64,000 bases of DNA. Origin: Trichoplax adhaerens (taxonomy: Eukaryota; Placozoa; Uniplacotomia; Trichoplacea; Trichoplacidae). The notes under the pieces were generated by a model that saw only the letters and a program-made list of their open reading frames with translations, searched no databases and had not been told where the DNA came from. The position numbers and the translations under genes were made by a program. The stretch spans positions 1,061,225 to 1,125,224 of the forward strand of contig NW_002060955.1 of the NCBI RefSeq assembly GCF_000150275.1. The letters run 5' to 3'. Positions 13,185-25,170 of this stretch are shown here, piece after piece. Numbering within the stretch: position 1 is the first letter of the stretch; each line of letters starts with the position of its first letter.

Positions 13185-13328
13185 ATGATTACTATGGATT
13201 ATAATGATGATGGATTGAAGAAGGAGTTATTCTATCCTTTCTACAACAAAAATGATCCGCTAATGTCTTACTACGGTGTTAATCCTGATTGTTATTGTAC
13301 AGTACAGTATTTGGATGATAAAAGTTAG
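13185..13328 (+). CDS. Small open frame, 47 aa, unknown
   Basis: ATG to TAG, 47 codons, starting MITMDYNDDGLKKELFYPF and containing NPDCYC. The composition is protein-like. It could be a first exon of something whose later part lies in the coding-like stretch at 13.44-13.96 kb, but no join can be defended. I do not recognise a family. Confidence 0.18.
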   Translation: MITMDYNDDGLKKELFYPFYNKNDPLMSYYGVNPDCYCTVQYLDDKS

Positions 13329-14269
13329 CCAACCATGCACCACGATGTCGATAATCCTTTCCACTTTGAATACTGTCCTTCTTGATCGTGCTCCTATGAA
13401 TAGTATTGTTCAAGAGTCATTCTAGTTTCCTCGTTAAAGTAAAGAACATGAAATTGTCTTCCAACAAGTCCACAGCGCAAGAACCCGAATCAAGGTCGGT
13501 ATCGATCGATTGAAAGCCTTCACTTTGTAATCGCCATGGGGCAAAATTGGTATAAGAAGGCTAATTGAATAATTAATTAATGGAAGTACTGTAGGTTGCA
13601 GTCCAACTCGTCTACTATCTCTATCGAAATTGCTTATAAAACAGTATCAATTAAGCTGGATCCGATAATTTCAGTACCGTCAAGAAGCGCAAAGTAAGAA
13701 ATCAGGCTATGCCAACACTTTTCAGACTAAAAGATCGCTAAGACGAGAATCAGCCAAGCCAACGAACTGCTTGATCTTTCCGATCATGAATCACCCACAT
13801 GTGACCATGAACGACAGTCTACTTTGGACAAAAAGGACTGTAACTTTGTTGACCAATCAATACGTAGTCCAAAGCAGCAAGTATCGATATCAATTGATCT
13901 ACCATGCAATTATGAATTCTGCCCAAGTCTAGGTGTTAATTTGCAATAGTTTGCAAAGAGTTGTCTTGCACTACAGAGTGGCTCATTTCGTCGATGCGTA
14001 GACTGGTACCGCGTTGAGGATAGACTATTAATCGAATCGACCAAGGCACCAGTTGGCAGTCTGGTACGGACGGACCGCTGGCTATACAGTTTGCTACCCT
14101 TATGTTGACTTGGCGTTGGGGATGGTATGAACTAGACCTGACACGGACAGCCGTTCCAACACTGGGTACGGCACATTACCAGCAATAGCGAGGAATGGGC
14201 CCACGTCTCGGACGTTCGTACATCTGGACCTCCATCTTGTTTAATATACTTTCGTCATTTAGTTATTTT

Positions 14270-14450
14270 TTCTAGTAAATAAATAAATGAAATCAATCCC
14301 AATCTAATTGATTACTGTATGTTCTGCTTGAAAGTCGACGTAGAACATCGTCCATGTTTTTTTTAAATGAGCAGTAGTGATTGATGCAAAAACAGACACA
14401 GTAGATCTATGCTAAGCACTGTAAATCATTTTCGACCCTAGAGCTCTATC
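14270..14450. repeat. Diverged interspersed repeat, copy 1
   Basis: Contains TTCTGCTTGAAAG, then a CGTCCATG block, then AAATGAGCAGTAGTGATT, with spacing like the related copies at 15420-15800 and 30300-30600. The copies share short blocks in the same order but differ a lot, so this is an old family. No coding capacity is seen. Confidence 0.4.
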
Positions 14451-15180
14451 AATGCAAAACCTCCATGTTACGACATTTTCCTACGTTAATTAATTAATAA
14501 TGAATTCATTACAGTACTGCCTTACTCTCTACACATACAGTATATACTGTGCTGTATAACATATATGTGTATACTGAGGAGGAATGTCTTGTCTACAGTA
14601 CTAGGCAACTGTAAAATGAAGAAGAAAATGCTTTCTTTTCTTGATCATGGTGACAGTACAGTACTGTTTATATACGAGCATATAAAAAAATGGGATGAGT
14701 ACGATGGAGCGAGTATTGGGTGAGTTAGTATTATTTTGGATACGCCAAAGGGTTTAGTAGTCTCCGCCATGGTGCTATCATGTATGGTTGCTGTGCTAAA
14801 AACTCCTATATTAGAATTAGAATTATTGTAAAATGAAAATTATTCAAATTCAAATTAGTAACCAAAAGGGGATGACTACAGTAATTTCAAATGATTAGCG
14901 GAGTGAGCTAGTCTGCGATACAGGGCTACATTAGAATACGTTTTTTCCCTACCCATGAGGTCTTTAGAACGGAAATAATACTTCTTGGTAAACTCATCTT
15001 AGAGAGCAATATGGGACTGGAATGGCAAGGAAAATAATGCAAATGGGGCTAAAACCGTTCAATGAGCATTTTATCTGAAATTTAGCCAACGCTTTTCCGC
15101 GACATTGCAATCTACCGCATTTCGACTTGACAATAGCTATTTCTGTCCATACAGTCTGTCCATTTTCCTCCACCTGATAC

Positions 15181-15378
15181 TAGTACTGTAGAGTACAGTA
15201 CAGTAGTACAATACAGTACTGTATAGTACTTCTGGATGAATTCTTGACTACAGTACTGTACTGTACACTGTACCGTATGGCGGTAGCCTCCTACAGTATA
15301 TGCACAGCACTGTATCTCATACTAGTGTACTGTACATACAGTACTGTACTGTACAGTGTACAGTACAGTACTGTACAC
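15181..15378. repeat. TACTGTAC/GTACAGTAC island with a long perfect inverted repeat
   Basis: Low-complexity DNA built from the self-complementary words TACTGTAC and GTACAGTAC in both orientations. At 15337-15375 two 19-bp arms are perfectly complementary around a single spacer base, so the strand could form a hairpin or cruciform. Confidence 0.85.
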
Positions 15379-15419
15379 TCGGGCTGCTGAGATCGATTGA
15401 TTGTAACGACTGTAGAAGA

Positions 15420-15800
15420 GGACCTAAACTGATCACGTTTGGACGGACAGACCATTCCCGCCTCATTTCATTCAAATAGTGTTTCAGAGACTTGGTTATG
15501 ACGGTACTTTAGCATGTAGACGATAGATTTGAAATGGACTGATTTTGTGGAAATTAAGTAATACTGTATTACTGTAAGTTGAATCTTGATCATCTGTTAC
15601 TAAATTCTGCTTGAAAGCAGTTTTATGAGATGGTCAATGTTATTTAAATGAGAACTATTGATTTAAGAAACAGAGACAAAAGGATAATACGAAGTAGCCA
15701 TTTTTCGATATTGAACGTCTTATTCGGTCAGAAAAGTCCCTCTGTCTGAGGGAATGATCAGTCCAGGTCTTCTTCTTGGTTTTAGATGGACAGAACAGTT
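15420..15800. repeat. Diverged interspersed repeat, copy 2
   Basis: Shares ordered blocks with 30300-30600: GGACGGACAGAC, AAGTAATA.T, ATC.TCTGTTACTAA or ATCTTCCGTTACTAA, TGCTTGAAA.CAGT, TGTC.ATGT.ATTT, and GAAAAGTCC.TCTGTCTGAG. The overall length and order agree, so the two are copies of one element about 300-380 bp long. It is non-coding as far as I can see. Confidence 0.6.
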
Positions 15801-16009
15801 CAAATGGCTGGAGAAATAGTCAGCCTGCACACATTTTTGGGCAACGAAAGTCGTTGACAGTCCATCTCTCGTTCTTTAAATCAACTACTACAGTACTGCA
15901 GTTTACAGTAGCAGTCCCTGCTAGCTCTGTTGACGGTCCGTACTAGTCCATACTGTTATACTAAAATATGGAAGGTCGCGAAGTATGGCATTACTTTACC
16001 ACTACCTGC

Positions 16010-16880
16010 ATGATTGGACTTCCATGTATGGTCGTTCCAACTAATTTACAACTCACGCCGTAACACCGGCCTACTGTACATTGTACTGTATTATAGCGTT
16101 ACAGTACTGTATACTATACACTGTACAGTACAGTACCACTGTACATTACTGTACTGTATGAACAGTGTACAGTACAGTGGTACGAACTGGACATAAGCGG
16201 TCCGAGAGTCCTGTTAACGACTGACTGGACCAATAAGGACCATGTCGTAGCCTCGCCTGGACAGAGGACAGCCGCTCTGATCCATGTATGGGTCGCTCCA
16301 ACTACTTTACAACACTGTCCACTCAGTGTCCAGTGGTTAGGGAAGGCTCCACTAATTAAAGTAGTGCGAACTAGACACAAGCAGTCCGGGAGTCTAGCTG
16401 AGGACTGATTGAACCATAAAACCATGTCGTAGTCTCGCCTGGACACTCAGTATCCAGTGGTTAGGGAAGGCTCCATTAAAGTAGTGCGAACTGGACGCGA
16501 GCGGTCCAGGAGTCCAGTTGAGGACTGATTGAACCATGTCGTAGCCTCGCCTGGACAGAGGACAGCCGCTCTGGTCTTTGTATGGGTCGTTTCAACTACT
16601 GTACTGTACTGTACACTGTACAGTACTGTATTTGACAACTCATGCTGTCACACCGGTCTACTGTACATTGTACTGTAGAATAGCGTTACAGTACTGTCCA
16701 CTACAGTGGTACGGACTGGACCAAACGGTCCGCAGAGTCCAGTTGATGACTGATTGAACTATGTCGCAGCCTCGCCTGGACAGAGGACAGCCGCTCTGGT
16801 CCATGTCACTCCATGCAACGTAGTCATCCAAGTCATTGCTATACCCGCACGGCAAAATGGCAGCAAGGCAAAATGGCAGC
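16010..16880. repeat. Complex nested tandem repeat with TACTGTAC segments
   Basis: A core reading CCTCGCCTGGACAGAGGACA occurs at about 16251, 16539 and 16770, with a partial fourth copy at about 16432 (CTCGCCTGGACA only). A segment beginning CAGTG/ATCCAGTGGTTAGGG is duplicated in tandem (about 16322-16415 and 16446-16534). A longer block, ACACCGG.CTACTGTACATTG, opens at about 16065 and again at about 16651. Between the blocks lie runs of TACTGTAC. The short open frames here run through repeats and should not be read as genes. Confidence 0.75.
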
Positions 16881-18315
16881 ATGGCTCAAGCTTAGCGAAC
16901 ACCAGGTACGGAATGCAGTTGGATTTCCTATGACGTTGTATCAATCCACTTTAGCAATCAATAGCGATCATAAGAGGCATGCATGCTGTCGCACATTCAT
17001 TCTATAGCATTGGACTGAGGAAAGTGGGTCAATGAGTTGGTGTAGTGGACTCGCTGCAGAGCTAAAATGAAGTCACTGAACTACAGTACCTCTCGATCAG
17101 TTGAACATGTAACCAACGCTAAATAGCGATCGGTAAACTTTTGAAAGATTTTCATCCGAAATTACCATTCAGTAAGGGATTTAAAGAGGTCCTTTGAATG
17201 GATATCTTGCCCACAAGTCATGCTGGGCCTGCTGGATAAAGACTACTGATCGTTGCTCTCTAACTTTAACCATCAGTAGATTACAACTATTCCGACGAGT
17301 TTGCCATTCAGTTAAGAGATCAGAACAGATCAATTTAGTTATCAACCTGACAGGTAATTGATCTTTGCAGTTACCGATCAGTACATTAGGAATATTCATA
17401 TCTATTGGCGATTTATTAGTCAACTTTCCTTATAAGCTTAATTAATTAAGTGAAGGATGAGCAGTGAAGCCATGCTCTAGTCGAACATCAACCGCCCTGT
17501 CAATGCAGTACTATTACATTCTAATATATTGTAATGGTCTACCATGACATCTCGACGCAGGATCGACAAACTGTTAATTGATCTATCATTGCGCTAACAA
17601 TCAATTTCATCATTTTTGCCTTGACCTATATGGATTAAGATCAATGGCAACTTCTAACGTTTTCGTAGGTTGTCATCATGCTTAAAAGTAGTGATTCCTG
17701 GCTAAAATCCTATGCACCCCACCCCCTTCAAGTATCTCATAGATTAAAGCTAATACAGTATATTTCTTCCTAGCATTTAGAGGTTAAGATTAGCTCTCAA
17801 GTTGAACTTTATGTTGAGGTCTTTGATTAATTACGTATCCATCCGCACTAGATAACATCATTACCTGTTTCCTAAGTGAACTGGATAGTTATCATGGAAG
17901 ATGAAGGCTGCTAAATTTTATTCAAATTACTTTTATAGGTTAACATTGACAGCCAAGTGGAATATAAACTGTAATTACAGTCCTAGAAATACTCTTTCTC
18001 ATTGGATAGATTGGTATGTATATCTCTATACAATATTAGTATCAATAACTGACATCAAGGTTCATTGAATGTGTAATTAAACTCGTAACTATACCTACAT
18101 TTCCTATAGTGTATTAATATTTGCAGATGAGAAGTAGATTTAGCCATAAACTTATTCGCGTGCTTATTATCATAGATGTTTCGACGGAGAATAGTTCAAA
18201 ACGTTCAAGATATTACCGACTTGGCAAGTCTATCCTAGCGTGATACTAACCTCATCTTTGCAACCGAAATTTCTATTGATTTTACGTACATAAATTGCAT
18301 TATTTTCAATTAAAA

Positions 18316-19514
18316 ATGATGAGTAATAGTGTTAGTCTACAAAATCAGTTCGAGCAGGCGGTTACCAGTTACCTGAGGCAATGGCCAGTAGTCGAGCTGA
18401 TAATTTCTAATGGTTTTGCTGGTAGCTTAACAAATGAAAAAGTCGATTGGTTAATTACTACTGCCGTACCACAAATATTTTATGAAAACGGTAACTTGAA
18501 TATATCTGATTATTCTACAGGATATTTCTCTAGATGAATCGGACGCAAATTGATGTATTTTCATGCTCGAATCAAGAACGCTTACTACGACTGCTATATG
18601 CATGCATGTACTACAGTAGATAATATGCAATCGGCTTAATTGAATAGCAATCTATCGAATTGAACTCAAAGGCTACATCTCATAAAAGAGATCTCTAAAT
18701 CAATATTGTTACAATAGACTAGACCACTGCTAGCTGATTAATATTGCACATTAAAACTAATTTGATACTAGTGTACTATTTACAAAATAACCATGTATTA
18801 TACTATAGCTACAAATTATGCATAGAAGTAGTATATTCATCACAAATAAGTTTCATTATTTTAGCTTCAGTTGTTATAATCCATCAACGCATTTATCATA
18901 GACTTAAAATAATCATGCAACCTGATATAGTGAAAATGAATGAAGCAATAACGACATATTTGCTAATATCAAAAAAAAACTCGATATCATTTTATTACAG
19001 CAAAATATTTTTCTAATCCTTACATTATTAGGAAACTTATTTCCAGATGATGTCGAATATTATCTATCGCATATATTATTTCATGAATTTGACACTGTCG
19101 TGGAGGATGGAAGTTTATCGGATGTAAGATGATATTGACCATTTTCCTGGTTGGTCCAACGTTAACTATCTATATATATATATATATATTAGTAATATCC
19201 ATTGTATTTGAAATTAATAGACTTCAAGAAAATTAATAGATCTGCATGATATGTACAAGAAAGGAAATGAAACACTTTTACAAGATCAAATAATTTTATA
19301 TAGTCAAACTGTAACACAACAGCAAGGCTCAGAAATTATTGACAGTATGAATGCGATGCAATTAACACATGATCCCTCTGTAGAGCAGAGTCGTACGGTA
19401 AATCAGGCTGAAAGCAATGCGAATGTTAATAATACTGATCAGGGATTTGCTCAAAATAATGAGGATAATGATGGTTGGCAAGTTGTGCAATCTAGAAAGA
19501 ATAAGGAAAGATAG
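18316..19514 (+). CDS. TSR2: Pre-rRNA-processing protein TSR2
   Basis: Three exons, 18316-18490, 19032-19123 and 19221-19514, join in frame (phases 1 and 0) to 186 aa; human TSR2 is about 190 aa. TSR2 is the escort chaperone that delivers ribosomal protein eS26 to the 40S subunit. Family features: N-terminal helix with Q.FEQAV..YL..WP.VEL.I.NGFAGS (residues about 9-38), the K..W motif, then an acidic exon 2 reading DDVEYYLSHILFHEFDTVV and EDGSLSD, the hallmark of the family. The C-terminus ends in DGWQVVQSRKNKER, matching the conserved DGW.VV tail. The start is the first of two tandem ATGs; upstream in-frame codons have no ATG. Donors are GTAACT and GTAAGA; acceptors are TTATTAG and ATTAATAG. 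A canonical AATAAA follows at 19664-19669. Confidence 0.93.
19168..19192. repeat. (TA)n microsatellite in TSR2 intron 2
   Basis: A run of about ten TA units between TSR2 exons 2 and 3. It has no other apparent role. Confidence 0.8.
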
Positions 19515-19663
19515 AAATGCAATCAACTTCAATAGATTTGTTAGCAATACGGTTTAATCATACTGTGTTATGTTAAGGCAAACAACTATCAGAGACGACT
19601 GAAGCAGCCTCTGTGTGGTAATCATACAGAATTCAGTGCTGCAGGATACAATACGGGTATAGC

Positions 19664-19669
19664 AATAAA
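19664..19669 (+). terminator. Putative polyadenylation signal of TSR2
   Basis: AATAAA, 150 bp after the TSR2 stop codon and on the same strand. It is a canonical hexamer at a plausible distance; no cDNA is available to confirm it. Confidence 0.5.
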
Positions 19670-20205
19670 GAATTGTATTATACGCATCAAAATGACATTT
19701 ATAAATTTTAAGATTTTGTTACTATACCTCTTGTTCGGAAAGATAATTAATTAATATAAATGAGTTACAAGTTGATACCGTAGTCATTTCAATTGTTAAT
19801 TCTCTAGCTGATTTGGTAGCAATCTAGTCAACACAATATATACCAGACAATAGTATTTATAATAGGTGAATATTTCACATCTTTCATTGGCATTAGAATT
19901 TCTGGAAAGGATTCTTCAGGTCTGTTGTAGTAATTAATAATGTTTAATTAAATAAAGAAATACATGGAAATGCAGCTAAAATGTTAAGTTTCATACATTT
20001 GTATTACAGCCACCTTGAAATGATTATTATAAACTTCTGCAATACCGTGCCGATCAGACTTAATATTACCAAGTCATTCGAAAGAATATGGTATGAGTTG
20101 CAGCACGAATGTCCTTGAATGATAAACTATTAGAAAAATAGTCTAGGCATTAAAAACAATCTAGAGTAATTAGCATTATAGTTTCACAATTGCTAAATTA
20201 TAACC

Positions 20206-20399
20206 NNNNNNNNNNNNNNNNNNNNNNNNNNNNNNNNNNNNNNNNNNNNNNNNNNNNNNNNNNNNNNNNNNNNNNNNNNNNNNNNNNNNNNNNNNNNNNN
20301 NNNNNNNNNNNNNNNNNNNNNNNNNNNNNNNNNNNNNNNNNNNNNNNNNNNNNNNNNNNNNNNNNNNNNNNNNNNNNNNNNNNNNNNNNNNNNNNNNNN
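20206..20399. other. Assembly gap of 194 N
   Basis: Run of N. A further single N lies at 20487. Open frames reported across it are artefacts. Confidence 0.99.
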
Positions 20400-20662
20400 C
20401 ACCTAGTATAATCAACATAAAAGATAACTATTAAGGATATGCTGATGTCGCATTTAGACTATTAAATAGAATATTGCTATGTTACANATCTACTTCTTTG
20501 TAACAAGAAACCGGGTCTTAAACACTATCTTCACTAGTACTTGTGTTTCCAACTAACTTAGGGACCTATCGTAGTTGAACTAATTTTCAGCTACACAAAA
20601 AAACTACTGTTGAGTAATAGGTTTAAATACTTTACTTTATTTTCGTTAACCTTAGTCGTAAA

Positions 20663-22724
20663 ATGTACGAAAGAAAAACGTAAGAATATTCTTAGCAATA
20701 ATAGTCACAAGATCCTGCAAATGACTAACTGGAACTGAGAAGCTAAGCTAGTGCTCCGCTTGTTGTAGTCTCGCCGATGGTACACTTGTGAATATTCTTG
20801 AAATAGCGGCTTACATTGTACAGTATACATATCCTAGTATAGCAACTAGAGCCTCAAGGCTCTGCAAAGTAATTGATCTTACACTTAAGGTGTTATTAAT
20901 TAACGTTTACAGACTAAGCGTGTTAGCTCCCAGATGTCAACAATATTGAACATGTACTTATGAATAAACATTAATATCTAATAAGCTACTGGAGCAAACA
21001 ATAGTTTAAATGAGATATTTTAATTAACTTAGCAATTATTATTTCGGAGCATGGCACCGTAACATGCTATAATAGGCTACATAAGTATTTCGATGATAAT
21101 AATCAAGTAGCCGTTAGGATTTCATATCATCTCTGATTATAATAATCTTTAGCTCATTGATTGATTAGCGGTATAGTCTATGATTTAATATTCCAACCAG
21201 TTTAACATTTTACGGCAATACTATGCATCTATTAAATAGTATCTACCAGCCGCATCTCTACTAACGTACACGTAAGTAGCTTAATGCGTTTCTGTAAATC
21301 AATTTATATACTTTACAAGGAAATCAAGTCAGTCATATTTATGGTACAATTAGCATAAAGCAATCGCATATCCTGCCGTAGTAATGACACACACCAAACA
21401 TAGAATTGAAACCTCCGTTTCCCCCTACTGTAATAATTATCCGTGATTAATTTATTGGATTTTAATAATGTTTAATCCGCGAAAGAGTTTAATAGTCATT
21501 TCGAAGTGCTTATTAAACATAGCCTCTGTAAAATATACCTTATCTGCGGTTATACCATTACAAGTTGGCTTTTATACCATGTATGAAAATTCATAGCTGT
21601 AATAGATTGTGTCCATTACATAAATATTAATTTCTTGGGTAGTTTGGCCTGGGCTTACTCTCGTCTACATCACAGTTAACAACATAAAAGTAGCATCTCA
21701 CCCTGACTGCTGAACAGCTATTAACTCCCAATATACAATGCACTGCGATATGGAAACATAGAAATCAATAACATTCTTATTCTATTTTTCTGCAAAGATA
21801 TTGTTCAGTAAGATATAATGGAGTCAATAGCTGTCTCAAATTCTAAACGATAATAATTTAAATTGACGCCATCGCTTTTCTTATAAATTATTTTAATGCA
21901 ATTTATGTCATCTTGACCATTTACATGTTTGAAATAAAGGTGATCATTTTTACAATACACCAAAGAAATATAGTGGCAATAAAAGGCTCTAAATGTGGTT
22001 AATAAACTTAGATAATAATAATCTGGTAATATTTAATTAATCCTGTTTTCAGGTGTTTTTTGTTACTGGAAATTGCTGGGTCGTATTTAATTTATTTGTT
22101 AAGTTACAATGGAAATATGTTAAATTCGAAATGATACTTTTATTTCTTTTTAATATCGCTTGATCGAAGTCTAGATATGACTTAAATTAATATCAGTATT
22201 AAAATGGTCTTGGATTAATATCAAACTTCAATAATGAATATTCTCATACTTTTCTTAGGACAAATTAGACGCTATCGTGTACGTATATTAGTTCTTTAGT
22301 CCTTGCAGCTGCTAAGCAGGGCTTAACTCTTTTTAATTCATGCATATTTTCTATACCTTAATGTAGTAGTCATGATGTTGATTACCATTTAAGAATGTTT
22401 TCTTGAAGTAGATAATTAATTGGGAGGTATTAAAATTAATGCATATTATTTAATGACAGTTTTAAGCAGTACCACAAATAAAGTTCCAATAATATTATTA
22501 ATATATATTCAAGACTAACCATGCAATAAAAATCTTGCCAGTAGTAGTTTATTATTAATCGTTTTATTTGAATTCTTACTTAACTTTATTTCTATAGGAA
22601 GAATTGGGATTGCAGTTATCGATGGAATAACGGTACTTTTGCTGAAAAGATTTTAGACCAAAGTAATTTAGATACTATTGTGAATGTATTGGATAACATT
22701 TCGCAATATTTATACGAAGAGTAA
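20663..22724 (+). CDS. Orphan terminal exon, possible two-exon small protein
   Basis: A pyrimidine-rich acceptor (TTTCTATAG) precedes an open exon at 22598-22724 that ends at TAA. In the frame entered with two carried bases it reads KNWDCSYRWNNGTFAEKILD and then a helical QSNLDTIVNVLDNISQYLYE tail. A candidate first exon at 20663-20679 (ATG, then YERK, then a GTAAGA donor) leaves exactly two bases, so the two would join in frame to a 47-aa protein. The phase match is suggestive, but the intron would be 1.9 kb and the pairing is inference. More exons could lie in the N gap. Family not recognised. Confidence 0.3.
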
Positions 22725-24324
22725 TAATAATGACGAGAATATAAATTTGTTTTGGTGAGGGTCAACGCTATTTCAATATTGTACTAGTTACGATAACTTA
22801 ATCAACATTTAATTAATCTCAGCATCACTTCTTAGTTCTATATAAATCATGATTATTGATTATTTTAAAGGAAGCTTATTCAACATTTGATGGCAATAAA
22901 ATTTTCAAAGATTTCAGCTTTGGTGTTGTAAATGACTTCAAGAACTAGTTTTTAAAGTTATTTCTGTCAATGTCTTATAGGACTAACTTAGTCGCTATCG
23001 TTTCAGTAAGCTGCAATATAACAGGAAGGAATACGGTAATTATCGGGTCAAATTCATTAGCTGGCATTATTCATTTTTGAAGTCAAAAATTGCTCTTTAG
23101 AATTAGATTACGTTAATTAACTTGATCAATATTTTGTATTGCAGCTTAGTTTTATTTAAATATAATACGTAAATAGAAAATGTTGAATAGAGCGTCTCGA
23201 TCGGTAGTTACATAAAACGTGAATATCGGAAGTTATTGAAAAGTAGACAAACTGTATAAATGATTAATAACTCCATATCCTGGTAGCCAAAGAACTTGCA
23301 TTACTATTAGCACACTCGTCGTATATGAGATACATTTTCTCGAAGCAGAATGATCCCTATAGTAGCATAAGTACCATCATTATAAAGAATACTTACTGTA
23401 CTGCCTGCTTCAATTAAAATATCTCATGATATCAATCAACGACAATAACAAAGAAACAGACTTCCACTTTTCACCTGCTTTAATATCATAATTAACGATA
23501 TTTAATGTAGTAATGAAGCACTTTCTAGATTAAATAAACAAATTATAGATTGTTTGTAGATATAAAGATGAAATTGAAAATCGAAATATCTATATTACTA
23601 AGTTTACGTTTTAACTAGGCCAATCATATTGAAAGGGAGACGATCGCTAACTGTTGGTATAGAGTTGCTTGCTAGTCATAAACAGTATTATTATTTAATC
23701 TTTCTAGTTAATTGATAGCGATACCAAAATAGCAAGTGATAGAAAATGATAGAATCATTGTATTAATTAAGATATCAATAGATATGATTGTTTTTGTGCT
23801 CTAGATAACGGCAATTGAATAGAATGATTGTTATTGAGCGGTACATGTAATCAATCTTGCTTTTGACTGCATTTATTTTTTACTCTATTTTACTTTTTTC
23901 TTTGTATTTATTTGTAAATTTCTTTCAAGGAAGGTTCATTTATTCTATATGAATATATTGATTTCACTTTTTAAAATAGCGTCCATTACTATTTAAAGTC
24001 TAAGCCATATTTTCAACAAATTGAGTCATTTTTTTATTCCATACATTATTGATTTCAATGATAATATCCACTGAATGGTGGGTAAAGATTTGTGGATAGA
24101 TACCAGTATGTTTATTTCTATTATATTCATGTACATTGAGAGTTAAGTACATGCATCGACGTCAACTGTATGCTTTTTATTGTTAAAGTAGTGCCTTGAA
24201 AGTAAATAATTTACAACCGATAAAGTAGTATCCATCATCAAGGAATTCAGTGTTCAACTTAGTCCGACGTTACAGAATCATTTGATTTTTACTTGGCTTT
24301 ACTTTGTTTGATGCCGATGTAATT

Positions 24325-25170
24325 ATGACCTCAACTTATTTTAAATATAAAAATTCTGAATTACATTATCAAATATGCGGACAAGGACCAACACTGCTAT
24401 TTATTCAAGGACTGCTATGGGATAAAAATTTATGGCGATCGCAATGTCAATTTTTATCCAAGTACTATCAATGCGTGGTGGTGGAATTATGGGAGCACGG
24501 CTTATCCGGTCACATACCTGATCATTTGTGCACACTAGAAACATTAGCTGATGATATCTGGCAATTAACACGCCATTTAAAATTAACCAAATTCGCTATT
24601 ATAGGATTTTCAGTTGGTGGAACTATCGGTGTTCACTTAGCACTAGCGCATCCCAGTTCAGTTATGGCTATCATGCTCCTCAACACTCCGTTATCAGAAG
24701 AGCCAGCTAAGGGGAAACAGTTATACGATGATTTAATGACTAATGTTCAAAAAATGGGAAAGTTATCGCACGAAACCATTAACGGTATCGTTGAGAATTG
24801 CTTGAGTTTAAAGACAAAAGAAAATCATCCTCTCATCCCTCAGCAAATACGAAAACATTTAGAATCGATACCAACATCCAATATTAAAGGAATTTTTACA
24901 ATATGTCGCGCCGTTATTGACCGTAAATCCATTCTGGAACGAATCTACAATATGGATATTCCAATACAAATTTTGGTTGGTCAAGAAGAGAATCCATTAA
25001 TTTTGAAAGAGATACAAAAAATTCAACATAAATTTAAGAACGGTCACGTTGTTGTAATCCCTGGTAGTGCTCATCTGTCTATGATAGAACAACCCGATAT
25101 TGTATGTAAGGTGCTAATGAAACATCTTAATAAATATCTATTTGAGACTATATTCAGTGATTCAGATTAA
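24325..25170 (+). CDS. Alpha/beta-fold hydrolase, bacterial-like, intronless
   Basis: Single-exon gene of 281 aa from the first ATG of a frame that opens slightly earlier without one. The fold is visible: an early glycine loop (IQGLLWDKNLW), VVELWEHGLSG after strand 4, nucleophile elbow GFSVGG with Ser96, an acid loop VGQEENP where Glu222 sits in the usual Asp place, and the histidine loop PGSAHLSMIEQP with His250. This is a complete Ser-acid-His set of the type seen in small esterases and enol-lactonase-like enzymes; the substrate cannot be told. The pattern WxxQ...Y.CVV.ELW.HG.SG...L..LADD and SVGG resembles gammaproteobacterial hydrolases more than animal ones, which, with the lack of introns, suggests transfer from bacteria or a bacterial ancestor. 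The surrounding AT content looks the same, so any transfer is not recent, and contamination is unlikely because the gene is embedded in host DNA. Confidence 0.85.
   Translation: MTSTYFKYKNSELHYQICGQGPTLLFIQGLLWDKNLWRSQCQFLSKYYQCVVVELWEHGLSGHIPDHLCTLETLADDIWQLTRHLKLTKFAIIGFSVGGTIGVHLALAHPSSVMAIMLLNTPLSEEPAKGKQLYDDLMTNVQKMGKLSHETINGIVENCLSLKTKENHPLIPQQIRKHLESIPTSNIKGIFTICRAVIDRKSILERIYNMDIPIQILVGQEENPLILKEIQKIQHKFKNGHVVVIPGSAHLSMIEQPDIVCKVLMKHLNKYLFETIFSDSD

Larger units (their letters stand above)
12846..18315. other. Gene-poor, repeat-rich region
   Basis: Holds the upstream region of MGAT4, a 47-codon open frame at 13185-13328, a coding-like stretch at about 13440-13960, TACTGTAC islands at 15181-15378, 15890-15920, 16070-16180 and 16600-16700, and a complex repeat at about 16010-16880. 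Nothing gene-like is supported from 16900 to 18315. Confidence 0.5.
19670..24324. other. Gene-poor region around the gap
   Basis: AT-rich DNA with no recognisable family apart from the orphan terminal exon at 22598-22724 and its possible first exon at 20663-20679. I see no repeats of note. Confidence 0.45.

Noticed and set aside
16014-16944. Several 60-110 codon open frames at 16 kb
   Set aside because: They run through TACTGTAC runs and repeated cores, so they encode repeating VQYSTV- or YCTVQY-type peptides.
17181-17423. 80-codon minus-strand frame, vaguely transposon-like
   Set aside because: It has no ATG start and no motif I can defend.
20176-20418. Open frames across the N gap
   Set aside because: Made of unknown bases.
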